From: Phytobacter palmae | GTDB lineage: Bacteria; Pseudomonadota; Gammaproteobacteria; Enterobacterales; Enterobacteriaceae | Reading direction: 5' to 3' | NCBI GenBank assembly: GCA_900112785.1 | Contig: FONB01000007.1 | Coordinates: 1 to 64,000 of the forward strand | DNA: 64,000 nt | Shown here: positions 15,118 to 23,987 of the stretch, piece by piece | Position numbering within the stretch: position 1 is the stretch's first letter | How the letters are laid out: each line of letters opens with the position of its first letter | Position numbers and translations under genes: made by a program | The notes under the pieces: model-generated | Database searches by the model: none | Seen by the model: only the letters and a program-made list of their open reading frames with translations | Told to the model about the DNA's origin: nothing

Positions 15118-16305
15118 GTGAGTTCAGATCTGCCAAAAAACACGAGTTCTAAAGGAATTTCATCTCTATCATTGCTTTCAAAAACGTTGGGGATCGCTGT
15201 CGAAGAACTCCGCGAAATTAGAGCCATTCCACTTGATAAACGTTATGAAAAAATTTTAGTACCAAAATCGGATGGCACTAATCGGATTGTTTATAAACCT
15301 CACTACAAAATTAAAAAAGTTCAAAGAAAAATTAATTCACGTATTTTCCGGAAGCTGGTTGTATGGCCAGATTTTCTTTTTGGCTCAGTTCCGAATGATA
15401 ATGATGATGAAGACTCTATTAAAAGAGACTATGTAACCTGTGCTTCGCTGCATTGTGGAGCCAAGTCTATACTTAAAATTGATATCAGAAATTTTTTTGA
15501 TAACATACATAGAGAGTTAGTTTCAGATATATTTTCTACATTTTTTAAATGTAAGTCCACCGCATTAGATTATTTAGTGGATTTTTGCACAAAGGGAGAT
15601 TTTATCGTCCAGGGGGCGTTGACCTCTAGTTATATTGCTTCTTTATGTCTTTATGATAAGGAGACTCACGTTGTTAGGCGAGCGCGACGTAAAGGTCTGA
15701 CCTACACTAGGTTAGTTGATGATATAACAATTTCATCGACAGTTTTCGATTTTGATTTTAATCAAATAAGAAAACACGTTGAAGACATGCTTGCTGATAA
15801 AGATTTACCACTGAACTATGAAAAAAGTGGAGTGTTTCATAATTCTACGACTCCTTTAATGGTACATGGTTTGCGTATTGACCATTTGACTCCTCGTCTT
15901 CCTTCTGATGAAGTGAAGCGCATTAGAGCATCTTTGAATAATTTAATTAACTTATCAGAAAAAAACAATTCAAGGACAAGTCTTGCTTTTCGAAAGGAAT
16001 ATAATAGGTGTCTCGGTCGTGTTAATAAACTCGGTAGAGTTGGGCATGAAAAGCATCCTATTTTCCTAAAAAAAATTAAAGTCATCTATCCAATGCCTTC
16101 TTATAAGGATGTTATTTCCTGTAAAAAAGCTATTGCTAGCTTGGAAACTTCGTATGTGAATGGTTTTAGTGATAAGGATTGGTACTCTAGGAAGTTTAAT
16201 TTGGCCAGCCATAAAATATCAATTATTAATAGAAGCTTGGCTTTTCAACTGATTGCGAAGCAATTAAGAGTTAGGTTAAATAAGGTTAAGCCTGATGAAG
16301 AATGA
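15118..16305 (+). CDS. Retron reverse transcriptase with LVDD catalytic box
   Basis: About 395 residues from the GTG at 15118 (an upstream in-frame TTG at 15088 is possible). RT landmarks: ILVPKSDGTNRIVYKPH, the catalytic aspartate in ILKIDIRNFFDNIHRELV (near residue 121), GALTSSYIASLCLY, and the core TYTRLVDDITISS near residues 196-208. The usual Y-x-DD is LVDD here, and the retron VTG motif reads VHG (PLMVHGLRID). The enzyme would copy the msd RNA into a branched msDNA that is held by the RT and keeps the effector off. The AT-rich composition contrasts with the alpha gene, indicating separately acquired cargo. It overlaps the effector by 11 bases. Confidence 0.88.
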   Translation: MSSDLPKNTSSKGISSLSLLSKTLGIAVEELREIRAIPLDKRYEKILVPKSDGTNRIVYKPHYKIKKVQRKINSRIFRKLVVWPDFLFGSVPNDNDDEDSIKRDYVTCASLHCGAKSILKIDIRNFFDNIHRELVSDIFSTFFKCKSTALDYLVDFCTKGDFIVQGALTSSYIASLCLYDKETHVVRRARRKGLTYTRLVDDITISSTVFDFDFNQIRKHVEDMLADKDLPLNYEKSGVFHNSTTPLMVHGLRIDHLTPRLPSDEVKRIRASLNNLINLSEKNNSRTSLAFRKEYNRCLGRVNKLGRVGHEKHPIFLKKIKVIYPMPSYKDVISCKKAIASLETSYVNGFSDKDWYSRKFNLASHKISIINRSLAFQLIAKQLRVRLNKVKPDEE

Positions 16306-17008
16306 TAACGATCTTTCATTAAAACAGTTGCGGATTTTTATATGCGTTGCTGTTTTAGTATGCTTGTTAATTTTGGGCTATTCTTATCATGAAACAATGA
16401 TGAAGCAAGAAATGTATTCGCTTCCATTTTGCCTTGAAAGTAATTGCATTAGCTTTATGATTAAAAAAATGGAAGGTACGATAAACCTAGCTCAGGCCTT
16501 AGGTTGGCTAGTTACATTACTTACTGGCTTGGGTGGCGCTTATATTGCATTGAAAACATACGTGACAGGAATTAGAAATAGCAATATAACTAATCATATA
16601 TCTCATATAAATATGTTTAGAGATTTTGTTAACTTAGAAGTCTCCAAAAGGAAGAGAGTTTCGCCATCTTCAGTTGATATATATATATGGTATAATAAAA
16701 TCTTTCCTAATTCCAAAAAAGGAGATCTTGCTTTCTGTTCTTCATATTTAGAAAGCATCAAGAATGTGAAAAAAGTTATCGATGAGGCTAATGATAATAT
16801 CAGTTCATTGAGCGGGGATTATAGATATAAGGATCATCAACAGAAGATGATTGCATGCTTGAAGGTTTTTGGATTGGAGATTAACAGAGGACCAAAGAAC
16901 TCATTCGTTGAAATTGAAGGGGAGATCCTCGAGATAATTGACTCGGTAAACTCAACATTTATTTCTGGACATATTATACTTTGCTTGATTGAAAGGAAAT
17001 ATAACTAA
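16295..17008 (+). CDS. Retron two-TM membrane effector, Ec48 type
   Basis: A 237-residue protein with two membrane helices (residues about 13-31 and 66-88) and a cytoplasmic C-terminal domain. The pattern SLPFCLESNC between the helices, ALKTYVTGI after the second, then NHISHINMFRDFVNLE, is what I recognise from the Ec48-family retron effectors. In Ec48 the toxin is released when a phage attacks RecBCD and it then damages the inner membrane, killing the cell. The start overlaps the RT stop (translational coupling), and the stop overlaps the integrase stop from the other side. Trigger and toxicity here are inferred from the family. Confidence 0.8.
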   Translation: MKNDNDLSLKQLRIFICVAVLVCLLILGYSYHETMMKQEMYSLPFCLESNCISFMIKKMEGTINLAQALGWLVTLLTGLGGAYIALKTYVTGIRNSNITNHISHINMFRDFVNLEVSKRKRVSPSSVDIYIWYNKIFPNSKKGDLAFCSSYLESIKNVKKVIDEANDNISSLSGDYRYKDHQQKMIACLKVFGLEINRGPKNSFVEIEGEILEIIDSVNSTFISGHIILCLIERKYN

Positions 17009-18171
17009 GCTGTTATCTTATTCGAATACCACTGCACCATTTTTTTTCTCGATTCGATATATTGCGCATGATTGTAAGTTCCCCGAATAGAGTTTTTATC
17101 AACATGCGCAAGCTGCATTTCAATCCAGGCACTTTCAAAGCCATGCTCGTGCAAGATGGTGCTCATAGTGTGTCTGAAGCCGTGCCCGGTTAACCGGCCC
17201 TGATACCCAAGCAGCTTGATTACTTTGTTGATACTAGCTTCACTCATTGGCTTTCTGACATCGTTACGGCCAGGAAAAACGAGGCTGTAATTGCCTGTGA
17301 TTACCTGGAGTTTTTTCAGAATGTCGATTGCTTGGGTGGATAACGGAACTAGGTGTGGGCGGCGTTTTTTCATACGCTCTTTTGGGATTTCCCATAATGC
17401 CTTGTCAAGATCAAATTCTTTCCATTCTGCCGCACGTAATTCAATGGTACGAACCCCCGTTAGCATCAGCAGCTGCGTGGCGTATTTCGTTACCAGACTC
17501 CCCTCATAGTTCTCCAGAGCTTTAACAAATGCGGGTAGCTCAATTTCTGTCAGGAACGGGAAATGTTGTGTTTTAGGCTTGTTGAGTGCGATAGCCAGAT
17601 CGGGAGCGAAATTGTATTTTGCCCGGCCAGTGGCAACGGCATAACGAAGCACTTCACCGCAACGGCGACGAATTTTGCTGGTCTGTTCCAGTGCGCCTCG
17701 TTTCTCAATTTTTTGCAGGACTGTTAGTAGTTCTAAAGGTTCGATTTGTTCAATGGGACGTTGGCCGATATAGGGGAAAATATCTTTCTCAAGGCAGTTC
17801 AGAACCTCTTTCGCATATCCTTGCGACCATGTTGTGGTTTTTGACGAGTGCCACTCTCTGGCGACGGCCTCAAAGCTGTTTTCATGGGCGAATTGCAGCG
17901 CGATTTTTTCCGCCTTGCGGGCTTCGCTGGGGTTAATACCCTTTGCCAGCATAGAACGACATTCCTCGCGCTTTTGTCGTGCTTCAGCGAGTGATACCTC
18001 ACCATACACACCAAACGAAATCATCTTTGGTTTACCGGCGAAACGGTAACGAAAGCGCCAGCCCTTACTGCCAGTCGTATCTATAAGCAGTGATAGCCCC
18101 ATCCCGTCATTGAGGGTGTAGGGTTTTTCTTTAGGTTTAGCGCGTTTTATTTGGATGTCAGATAGCAGCAT
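17005..18171 (-). CDS. int: P4-family tyrosine integrase
   Basis: A 388-residue integrase read toward the retron. The start is placed at MLLSDIQIKRAKPKEK; an upstream in-frame Met would add 16 residues unlike the family. Residues 1-90 are the DUF4102 arm-binding domain (GMGLSLLIDTTGSKGWRFRY). The catalytic domain has the first Arg in LTGVRTIELRAAEW, HGFRHTMSTILHEHG and the terminal YNHAQYIE tyrosine. It integrates and, with AlpA, excises the element at argW, whose tRNA gene lies 160 bases upstream of the integrase start. All catalytic residues appear present, so the satellite may be mobile. Confidence 0.93.
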   Translation of the reverse strand: MLLSDIQIKRAKPKEKPYTLNDGMGLSLLIDTTGSKGWRFRYRFAGKPKMISFGVYGEVSLAEARQKREECRSMLAKGINPSEARKAEKIALQFAHENSFEAVAREWHSSKTTTWSQGYAKEVLNCLEKDIFPYIGQRPIEQIEPLELLTVLQKIEKRGALEQTSKIRRRCGEVLRYAVATGRAKYNFAPDLAIALNKPKTQHFPFLTEIELPAFVKALENYEGSLVTKYATQLLMLTGVRTIELRAAEWKEFDLDKALWEIPKERMKKRRPHLVPLSTQAIDILKKLQVITGNYSLVFPGRNDVRKPMSEASINKVIKLLGYQGRLTGHGFRHTMSTILHEHGFESAWIEMQLAHVDKNSIRGTYNHAQYIESRKKMVQWYSNKITA

Positions 18172-18331
18172 GTGTATAGAAAAAAGATCGAACCGGGTTA
18201 CACACAATCCTATACGCAAGTGCGTATAGATTCCATTAGAAGTTATGGAACTTGTTTAGACGTGGATTCTTTATACTTTCTTTTATTTTTAGTGAGTTAT
18301 GGAAGTTATTGGACTGTCTGAGGTTTGGTAG

Positions 18332-18353
18332 TGGTGTCCCCTGCAGGAATCGA
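18332..18353. other. Right attachment site within argW
   Basis: The 22-bp repeat that matches attL at 7290-7311 and forms the 3' end of the intact tRNA-Arg gene. The element therefore restores a full tRNA after insertion. Confidence 0.92.
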
Positions 18354-18406
18354 ACCTGCAACTAGCCCTTAGGAGGGGCTCGTTATATCCATTTAACTAA
18401 GGGGAC
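18332..18406 (-). tRNA. argW: tRNA-Arg (anticodon CCU)
   Basis: On the minus strand the gene begins GTCCCCTTAG, has the anticodon loop CTCCTAA (anticodon CCU), a T-arm GCAGGTTCGATTCCTGC and an encoded CCA end. The acceptor stem pairs GTCCCCT with AGGGGAC. In E. coli the same gene lies next to yfdC and is a known island insertion site, as here. Confidence 0.96.
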
Positions 18407-18480
18407 GAGGCGGCAGGAGTATAACGTTATTTCGCCTTTGCGTTAAGTGTCCTGCGCCCGAGTGGTTAAAGTGTCGCCAT

Positions 18481-19419
18481 TCAACCTCTGTTTTCAGCGG
18501 TTTCCCGTTTGGTTTTGGCTTTTGCTTTTGCTTTGGCTTCGGCTTTGCGCTTGTTAATCATGTCATTGCGGATTTGCGCGTGACTCAATAGCGCGAAGAT
18601 AAATGTACCGCCGCAGATATTCCCGGCAAGGGTTGGAAGCGCAAACGGCCAGAAAAACTCACTCCAGTGGATGTTGCCATTAAAGATGAGATAAAAAATC
18701 TCCACCGCACCCACTACGATATGGGTGGTGTCAGCCAGTGCGATAAGCCAGGTCATCAGAATAATGACCACGATTTTCGCCGCACCTGCAGACGGGAACA
18801 TCCAGACCATTGTAGCGATAATCCAGCCGGAAATAATGGCATTGGAAAACATCTCCATCGGTGTATTTTTCATCACGCCCATGCCAATTTTGACGAACGC
18901 GTCTCGCGTTGGCTCATCAAAAATCGGCATATACTCAAAAGCCCATGCCGCGATACCCGTACCAATAAGATTCCCCAGCAGCACTACGCTCCACAGACGC
19001 ATCATCAGGCCAAAATTGACCCATGAGGGCTTTTGCATCACCGGAAGTACTGCGGTAACGGTGTTTTCCGTAAAAAGCTGCTGGCGAGCCATAATCACAA
19101 TAATAAAGCCGAAGGTATAGCCGAGATTTTCCAGAATAAAGGCGGCCGGTACACCTTCGAGTTGAACGTGAAAAATCCCCTTTGCCAGCAACGAGGCTCC
19201 CATCGACAACCCGGCGGCGATGGCGGACCAAAACAGCGCCATGGCATCGCGTTCCAGCTCTTTCTCGCCGTCTTGACGGATATGCTCATGGATAGCCATA
19301 GCGCGTGAGGGGAGGCGCTCTTCATCTACTTCAATTTGCTCACCACCGATTTTCTCTTCGCTTTCCACTTCGATTTCGTCGGTGTGCTTGTCGATTTTCT
19401 CGTCTTTGATGCCGTCCAT
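18481..19419 (-). CDS. yfdC: Formate/nitrite transporter family membrane protein YfdC
   Basis: A 312-residue inner membrane protein of the FNT family. A charged, acidic cytoplasmic N-terminus (about 65 residues) precedes six hydrophobic helices; the FNT loop is visible in NAIISGWIIATMVWMFPSA and a Lys-rich C-terminal tail ends the protein. E. coli YfdC is about 310 residues, and its transported ion is not established. It lies between argW and mlaA as in E. coli. A start Met at a short N-terminal MDGIKDEK is used. Confidence 0.93.
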   Translation of the reverse strand: MDGIKDEKIDKHTDEIEVESEEKIGGEQIEVDEERLPSRAMAIHEHIRQDGEKELERDAMALFWSAIAAGLSMGASLLAKGIFHVQLEGVPAAFILENLGYTFGFIIVIMARQQLFTENTVTAVLPVMQKPSWVNFGLMMRLWSVVLLGNLIGTGIAAWAFEYMPIFDEPTRDAFVKIGMGVMKNTPMEMFSNAIISGWIIATMVWMFPSAGAAKIVVIILMTWLIALADTTHIVVGAVEIFYLIFNGNIHWSEFFWPFALPTLAGNICGGTFIFALLSHAQIRNDMINKRKAEAKAKAKAKTKRETAENRG

Positions 19420-19729
19420 ATTGCCTCTGTCTACTTGTGACTCATGGTCTAAGCGTAGCGGCTTTTTTTACAAGGTCTGGAGGGCTTCTTCCTAATTTGG
19501 GGGGAATGGCAACTATGGCGATATGGCTTTGATGAAGATGAGATAAAATTGTAACGAAACGAGGGGGGCAAACTGCGACTATGCTCAATATGAGATTCGC
19601 GCGTTGCGTAGACAACACAAGGTGTGCTGATACAATGCCTTGCATGTTTATGATGCGAACCGAGGCAGATTGCGTTTGTGCCCTTCTGGATGGCACTCAG
19701 CGAAAGCCATTTTCTTCAGGGAGACACCT

Positions 19730-20482
19730 ATGAAATTTCGTGTGTCGGCGATTGCGCTGGCAACCACACTGTTGGCGGGCTGCGCCAGTTCAGGAGACAC
19801 GCAGGGGCGTTCAGATCCACTGGAAGGATTTAACCGCACCATGTACAACTTCAACTTTAATGTCCTGGACCCGTATGTTGTGCGTCCCGTTGCGGTGGCA
19901 TGGCGTGACTATGTGCCGCAGCCCGCGCGTAACGGCCTGAGCAACTTCACCAGTAACCTTGAAGAACCGGCCATCATGGTGAACTACTTCCTGCAGGGCG
20001 ATCCCTATCAGGGCATGGTTCACTTTACGCGCTTCTTCCTTAATACCTTGTTGGGTATGGGTGGCCTGATGGATGTTGCTGGTATGTCGAACCCGAAACT
20101 GCAGCGCGTTGAGCCGCACCGTTTTGGTAGCACACTGGGGCATTATGGCGTTGGCTATGGGCCGTATATGCAGTTGCCTTTCTACGGCAGCTTTACGCTA
20201 CGTGAAGATGGCGGTGATATGGCGGATACGCTCTATCCGGTGCTGTCCTGGCTGACCTGGCCGTTGTCGGTCGGTAAATGGACGGTGGAGGGCATTGAAA
20301 CACGTGCTCAGTTGCTGGATTCAGACGGCCTGCTGCGTCAGTCTTCCGACCCTTATATCATGGTGCGTGAAGCTTACTTCCAGCGTCATGACTTTATCGC
20401 CAACGGCGGTAAGCTCAAGCCTCAGGAAAACCCGAACGCTCAGGCGATTCAGGGCGACCTCAAGGAAATTGACTCCGAATAA
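19730..20482 (+). CDS. mlaA: Outer membrane phospholipid-retrieval lipoprotein MlaA (VacJ)
   Basis: A 250-residue lipoprotein with the lipobox LLAGC (Cys18). MlaA sits in the outer membrane with OmpC/OmpF and removes misplaced phospholipids from the outer leaflet, handing them to MlaC and the MlaFEDB complex. The motif DPLEGFNRTMYNFN and the hydrophobic central portion with GMGGLMDVAGMSNPKL fit the ring-shaped family. An ATG at 19730 with gggaga upstream begins the signal peptide; longer in-frame extensions have none. A bidirectional terminator separates it from convergent fadL. Confidence 0.96.
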   Translation: MKFRVSAIALATTLLAGCASSGDTQGRSDPLEGFNRTMYNFNFNVLDPYVVRPVAVAWRDYVPQPARNGLSNFTSNLEEPAIMVNYFLQGDPYQGMVHFTRFFLNTLLGMGGLMDVAGMSNPKLQRVEPHRFGSTLGHYGVGYGPYMQLPFYGSFTLREDGGDMADTLYPVLSWLTWPLSVGKWTVEGIETRAQLLDSDGLLRQSSDPYIMVREAYFQRHDFIANGGKLKPQENPNAQAIQGDLKEIDSE

Positions 20483-20490
20483 ACGAAAAA

Positions 20491-20517
20491 AGGTGAGCGC
20501 GAAGCTCACCTTTTTTT
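20491..20517. terminator. Bidirectional terminator mlaA/fadL
   Basis: An eight-base stem aggtgagc/gctcacct with a short loop, flanked by A and T runs on its two sides, placed between convergent mlaA and fadL. Confidence 0.88.
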
Positions 20518-20531
20518 ATGCCTGCGATAAA

Positions 20532-21860
20532 TCAGAATGCGTAGTTAAAGTTCGCGCCATACAGCCATGCACGCCCTTCGGATCTGAATGTGTACGGGCC
20601 TTCGGTGAAGCTCACTTTCTGTCCGTGCATATAAGAGACGCCGACATCTACAGACGCATCTTTGTTAAACGCATACGTGGTACCTGCGCTCAGCCAGAAA
20701 CGGTCCTGATCCGGAATGGAGATAGAACGTTTGTCAGCCGGAACCGGGCTATCATCAAAGGCGATACCGGTACGGAAGGTCCAGTTATCATCCATATAGT
20801 AGGTGGTACCCAGTGCGATACGGTAAGAGTCTTTAAAGCTTTCATCTTTATAGAAGAGGGTCTGACCGTTGCTGTTTGTCGCTTTCAGCTCCTGGAACTG
20901 GCTCCAGCTGGTATAAGCCATGCTGTAATGGATAGCCCATTGCGGGGCAACGCGGTTATAACCTGAGATTTCCCACATTTCTGGCAGGTTCAGGGTCAGA
21001 GAACCGCCAGTGGTGCGGCCATTGGTGCCCAAAGGCAGGCCGAAGTTACCGAGGATCTGGTTATAGGCCGAAGGCAGGCTGCTCTTGTAATCGCCATCAA
21101 AGTCGACTTTCACCTCAGAACGGTAGGTTAAGCCGTAACGGTTATTTTTATCGACTTCATAAAGGATACCGGCGTTCCAGCCGAAGCCCCACTCATCACC
21201 TTTCAGATAAGCAACCTGCGTATCAGCCGGAATACCTGCCACCTGCTGCGCCAGGCCTGGAATCGGTGGTAACCGGCCTGAACCCGCAACGATTCTGCCG
21301 AGATCGCCTGCGTAGCGCTCAATCTTCGCTTTGGCATACACCGCATCAAAGCCCAGACCGAAACTCCAGTGATTATCCAGACGATAGGCACCGCTCAGGT
21401 TCAGGTTCAGGGTTTCCAGATCTGTTTTGCCTGCGTATGCGCCTGCCGCGTAGTCGTTATTAAACTCGGTCGCTAAACCGTAGTTAGAGGTAACGGATGC
21501 CCCCCAACCAAACTGATCGTTGATGGGTGCGACGAAGTGCAGGTTTGGAACCCATGCCGTTGGCGCGATATTTTTCGAATCCAGACTGGCACCTGTTGGT
21601 GACCTGCCTGAGATATCAACATCTGGATCAACGAAAATAGCGCCAGCGGAGAAAGTTGGACGGTCAAACATCATAATCAGCGCAGGGTTGCGGCTGGCGT
21701 TACCCGCGTCATCTGCAATAGCGCCTTCGCCGGAATATGCGCGGCCAAGACCAGAAGAAGAAAATTCGTTGAGCTGGAAGCCTGCGGACCAGGCCTGGGT
21801 GGAGACGATTGCCACTGCGACTGCGAGTGCAGATTTGGTAAACAGGTTTTTCTGGCTCAT
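20532..21860 (-). CDS. fadL: Long-chain fatty acid outer membrane transporter FadL
   Basis: A 442-residue beta-barrel porin with a signal peptide ([20 protein letters not shown], cleaved near AWSA). The hatch region reads [20 protein letters not shown] with the NPA motif in [12 protein letters not shown], as in E. coli FadL. The protein ends in the aromatic residue typical of barrels (NFNYAF). It binds fatty acids at the surface and releases them sideways into the outer membrane. Two FadR-type sites lie upstream of it. The internal loop around residues 195-230 differs from E. coli in sequence and length. Confidence 0.96.
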   Translation of the reverse strand: MSQKNLFTKSALAVAVAIVSTQAWSAGFQLNEFSSSGLGRAYSGEGAIADDAGNASRNPALIMMFDRPTFSAGAIFVDPDVDISGRSPTGASLDSKNIAPTAWVPNLHFVAPINDQFGWGASVTSNYGLATEFNNDYAAGAYAGKTDLETLNLNLSGAYRLDNHWSFGLGFDAVYAKAKIERYAGDLGRIVAGSGRLPPIPGLAQQVAGIPADTQVAYLKGDEWGFGWNAGILYEVDKNNRYGLTYRSEVKVDFDGDYKSSLPSAYNQILGNFGLPLGTNGRTTGGSLTLNLPEMWEISGYNRVAPQWAIHYSMAYTSWSQFQELKATNSNGQTLFYKDESFKDSYRIALGTTYYMDDNWTFRTGIAFDDSPVPADKRSISIPDQDRFWLSAGTTYAFNKDASVDVGVSYMHGQKVSFTEGPYTFRSEGRAWLYGANFNYAF

Positions 21861-21947
21861 GACCAAAACCTCATCCGGTTATTTTTATTTAAACTATGTT
21901 ACGTGGTGTAACAGGAGCGCGAAGTGTAGGGTCTGCGGTACTTCAGA

Positions 21948-21987
21948 GAAATCAGACCAGTGGCGAGAGTATAGGTCGGACCAGACT
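21948..21987 (-). promoter_or_regulatory. Two FadR-type operator sites upstream of fadL
   Basis: Read on the minus strand, AGTCTGGTCCGACCTAT (21971-21987) and CACTGGTCTGATTTC (21948-21962) match the FadR consensus AACTGGTCNGACCAGTT. FadR represses fadL in E. coli from two sites in this position. Confidence 0.75.
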
Positions 21988-22230
21988 AAATGTTGCAAGC
22001 TTGTATATAAAATTTTTCAATTGTGATCTTCGAAACGGGATCTGCGTGGCAAAATTGCGGCCAGTGTCGCTAATGATAATTGGTGGTTTTTGTTCTGGAT
22101 CATTTTTAAGTGTGATTTCGGTCACTTAGAGGCTTTCCTCACATTAACGACTGGAGACGGGTTATTGAGGGGGGTAAAATATGCGCAACGTTTACCTGGC
22201 ACCTTGGGTGCGAATTCAGAGGAAATCACA

Positions 22231-22515
22231 ATGAGTAAATGCAGTGCTGATGAAACCCCGGTTTGCTGCTGTATGGATGTTGGTACCATCATGGACAACT
22301 CCGATTGCACCGCCTCTTATAGCCGCGTGTTTACAAATCGCACCGATGCAGAAGAGACGCTGGCTGCATTAACTGCACGCGCGCGTGGCGTAGAGTCCGA
22401 TCCTTGCCAAATCACCTCGACGTTCACGGAAGTGGAAGGCGGCGTGCGTCTGGATATCGATTTTGTTTTTGCTTGCGAAGCGGAAACGCTGATTTTCCAG
22501 TTGGGGCTGCGTTAA
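22231..22515 (+). CDS. yfcZ: YfcZ/YiiS family protein (DUF406)
   Basis: A 94-residue soluble protein, rich in cysteine at its N-terminus (MSKCSADETPVCCCMDVGTI) and matching the YfcZ/YiiS family of unknown function. The start at 22231 has gaggaaatcac upstream and gives the family length; the longer frame to 22090 is not supported. It stands alone between fadL (divergent) and fadI. Confidence 0.9.
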   Translation: MSKCSADETPVCCCMDVGTIMDNSDCTASYSRVFTNRTDAEETLAALTARARGVESDPCQITSTFTEVEGGVRLDIDFVFACEAETLIFQLGLR

Positions 22516-22630
22516 TCTTCCTGCCTGCGCTCCTGCTTTGCGGGAGCGTTTTTTCAATAATCTCTGTGTTTTACCTCCCACTTTTTTTCTTCCCCCATTG
22601 GCTAAATGTAAATAATTAGTTAAGACTGTT

Positions 22631-22647
22631 ATCAGGTCCGACCACTA
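22631..22647 (+). promoter_or_regulatory. FadR-type operator upstream of fadIJ
   Basis: ATCAGGTCCGACCACTA matches the FadR consensus with the central GGTCCGACC intact, 30 bases before the fadI start. This fits repression of beta-oxidation when no fatty acid is present. Confidence 0.78.
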
Positions 22648-22676
22648 GTGCATCATGCTGTTAACAGGGGAGAGTT

Positions 22677-23987
22677 ATGAGTCAGGCATTACCGCTTGTC
22701 ACCCGTCAGGGCGACCGCATCGCCATTGTCAGTGGATTACGTACGCCATTTGCCCGTCAGGCGACGGTATTTCACGGCGTCCCGGCTATCGATCTTGGCA
22801 AAATGGTGGTGGGTGAGCTCCTTGCCCGTAGTGAAATCCCGCCGGAAATCATTGAGCAACTGGTCTTTGGCCAGGTGGTGCAAATGCCGGAAGCGCCTAA
22901 TATCGCAAGAGAAATCGTACTGGGAACGGGCATGAGTGTGCATACCGATGCCTATAGCGTGAGCCGCGCCTGCGCCACCAGTTTCCAGGCGGTGGCAAAC
23001 GTTGCCGAAAGCCTGATGGCGGGGACGATTCGTGCGGGTATTGCAGGTGGTGCTGACTCCTCTTCGGTATTGCCAATCGGCGTGAGCAAAAAGCTGGCAC
23101 GTGTGCTGGTTGATGCCAACAAAGCCCGTACGACAGGACAAAAATTGAAGCTCTTCTCCCGTTTACGGTTGCGCGATTTATTGCCAGTGCCCCCTGCAGT
23201 GGCGGAATACTCCACTGGTTTACGCATGGGAGATACCGCAGAGCAGATGGCGAAAACCTATGGCATTACGCGTCAGGAACAGGATGCGTTGGCCCATCGT
23301 TCTCACCAGTATGCGGCGCAGGCCTGGGCGGAAGGTAAGCTGGCAGAGGAGGTGATGACTGCTTATGCGCCTCCTTTTCGCGAACCGATAACGCAGGACA
23401 ATAATGTACGGCAAAATTCCAGCCTTGCGGATTACGCCAAACTGCGTCCGGCATTTGATCGCCGACATGGCACCGTGACCGCTGCGAACAGCACGCCACT
23501 TACCGATGGTGCAGCCGCGGTGATCCTGATGACCGAGTCGCGGGCGAAAGAGCTGGGTTTGCAGCCTCTGGGATTCCTGCGAAGTTATGCCTTCACAGCC
23601 ATTGACGTGCGGCAGGATATGTTGCTGGGGCCGGCCTGGGCGACGCCGCTGGCGCTCGACAGAGCGGGACTGACGATGGCGGATTTAACCTTACTGGACA
23701 TGCATGAAGCATTTGCGGCGCAAACCCTGACCAACCTGAAACTGATGGCGAGCGAGCGCTTTGCTCGTGATGTATTAGGCCGGACGCAGGCAACGGGTGA
23801 GGTGGATGAGAGTAAATTCAACGTGTTGGGAGGATCAATTGCTTACGGGCATCCCTTTGCGGCGACCGGGGCGCGGATGATCACCCAAACCTTGCATGAA
23901 CTGCGCAGACGTGGCGGCGGATTTGGTCTGGTAACCGCCTGTGCCGCAGGCGGGCTTGGTGCAGCTATGGTTCTGGAGGCCGAATAA
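22677..23987 (+). CDS. fadI: 3-ketoacyl-CoA thiolase FadI
   Basis: A 436-residue thiolase, the same length as in E. coli. The acyl-accepting Cys lies in [12 protein letters not shown] (near residue 99), the His in [16 protein letters not shown] and the second Cys in [10 protein letters not shown] at the C-terminus. With FadJ it forms the anaerobic beta-oxidation complex, which releases acetyl-CoA from 3-ketoacyl-CoA. The stop overlaps the fadJ start, so the two are coupled. A FadR-type site lies just upstream. Confidence 0.97.
   Translation: MSQALPLVTRQGDRIAIVSGLRTPFARQATVFHGVPAIDLGKMVVGELLARSEIPPEIIEQLVFGQVVQMPEAPNIAREIVLGTGMSVHTDAYSVSRACATSFQAVANVAESLMAGTIRAGIAGGADSSSVLPIGVSKKLARVLVDANKARTTGQKLKLFSRLRLRDLLPVPPAVAEYSTGLRMGDTAEQMAKTYGITRQEQDALAHRSHQYAAQAWAEGKLAEEVMTAYAPPFREPITQDNNVRQNSSLADYAKLRPAFDRRHGTVTAANSTPLTDGAAAVILMTESRAKELGLQPLGFLRSYAFTAIDVRQDMLLGPAWATPLALDRAGLTMADLTLLDMHEAFAAQTLTNLKLMASERFARDVLGRTQATGEVDESKFNVLGGSIAYGHPFAATGARMITQTLHELRRRGGGFGLVTACAAGGLGAAMVLEAE

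Larger units (their letters stand above)
7290..18353. mobile_element. P4-like phage satellite integrated in argW, carrying a retron
   Basis: An 11.06-kb element bounded by 22-bp direct repeats at 7290-7311 and 18332-18353, the right copy being the 3' end of tRNA-Arg(CCU). Contents in order: alpA, an unknown coiled-coil gene, a P2-type capsid gene, ash with an RNA immunity region, two small P4-type genes, an alpha-like primase-helicase, iterons, ogr/delta, a retron and a P4-family integrase. There are no tail, terminase or lysis genes, as expected for a satellite that depends on a P2-like helper phage. Most genes read rightward; only the integrase reads left. Confidence 0.92.
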
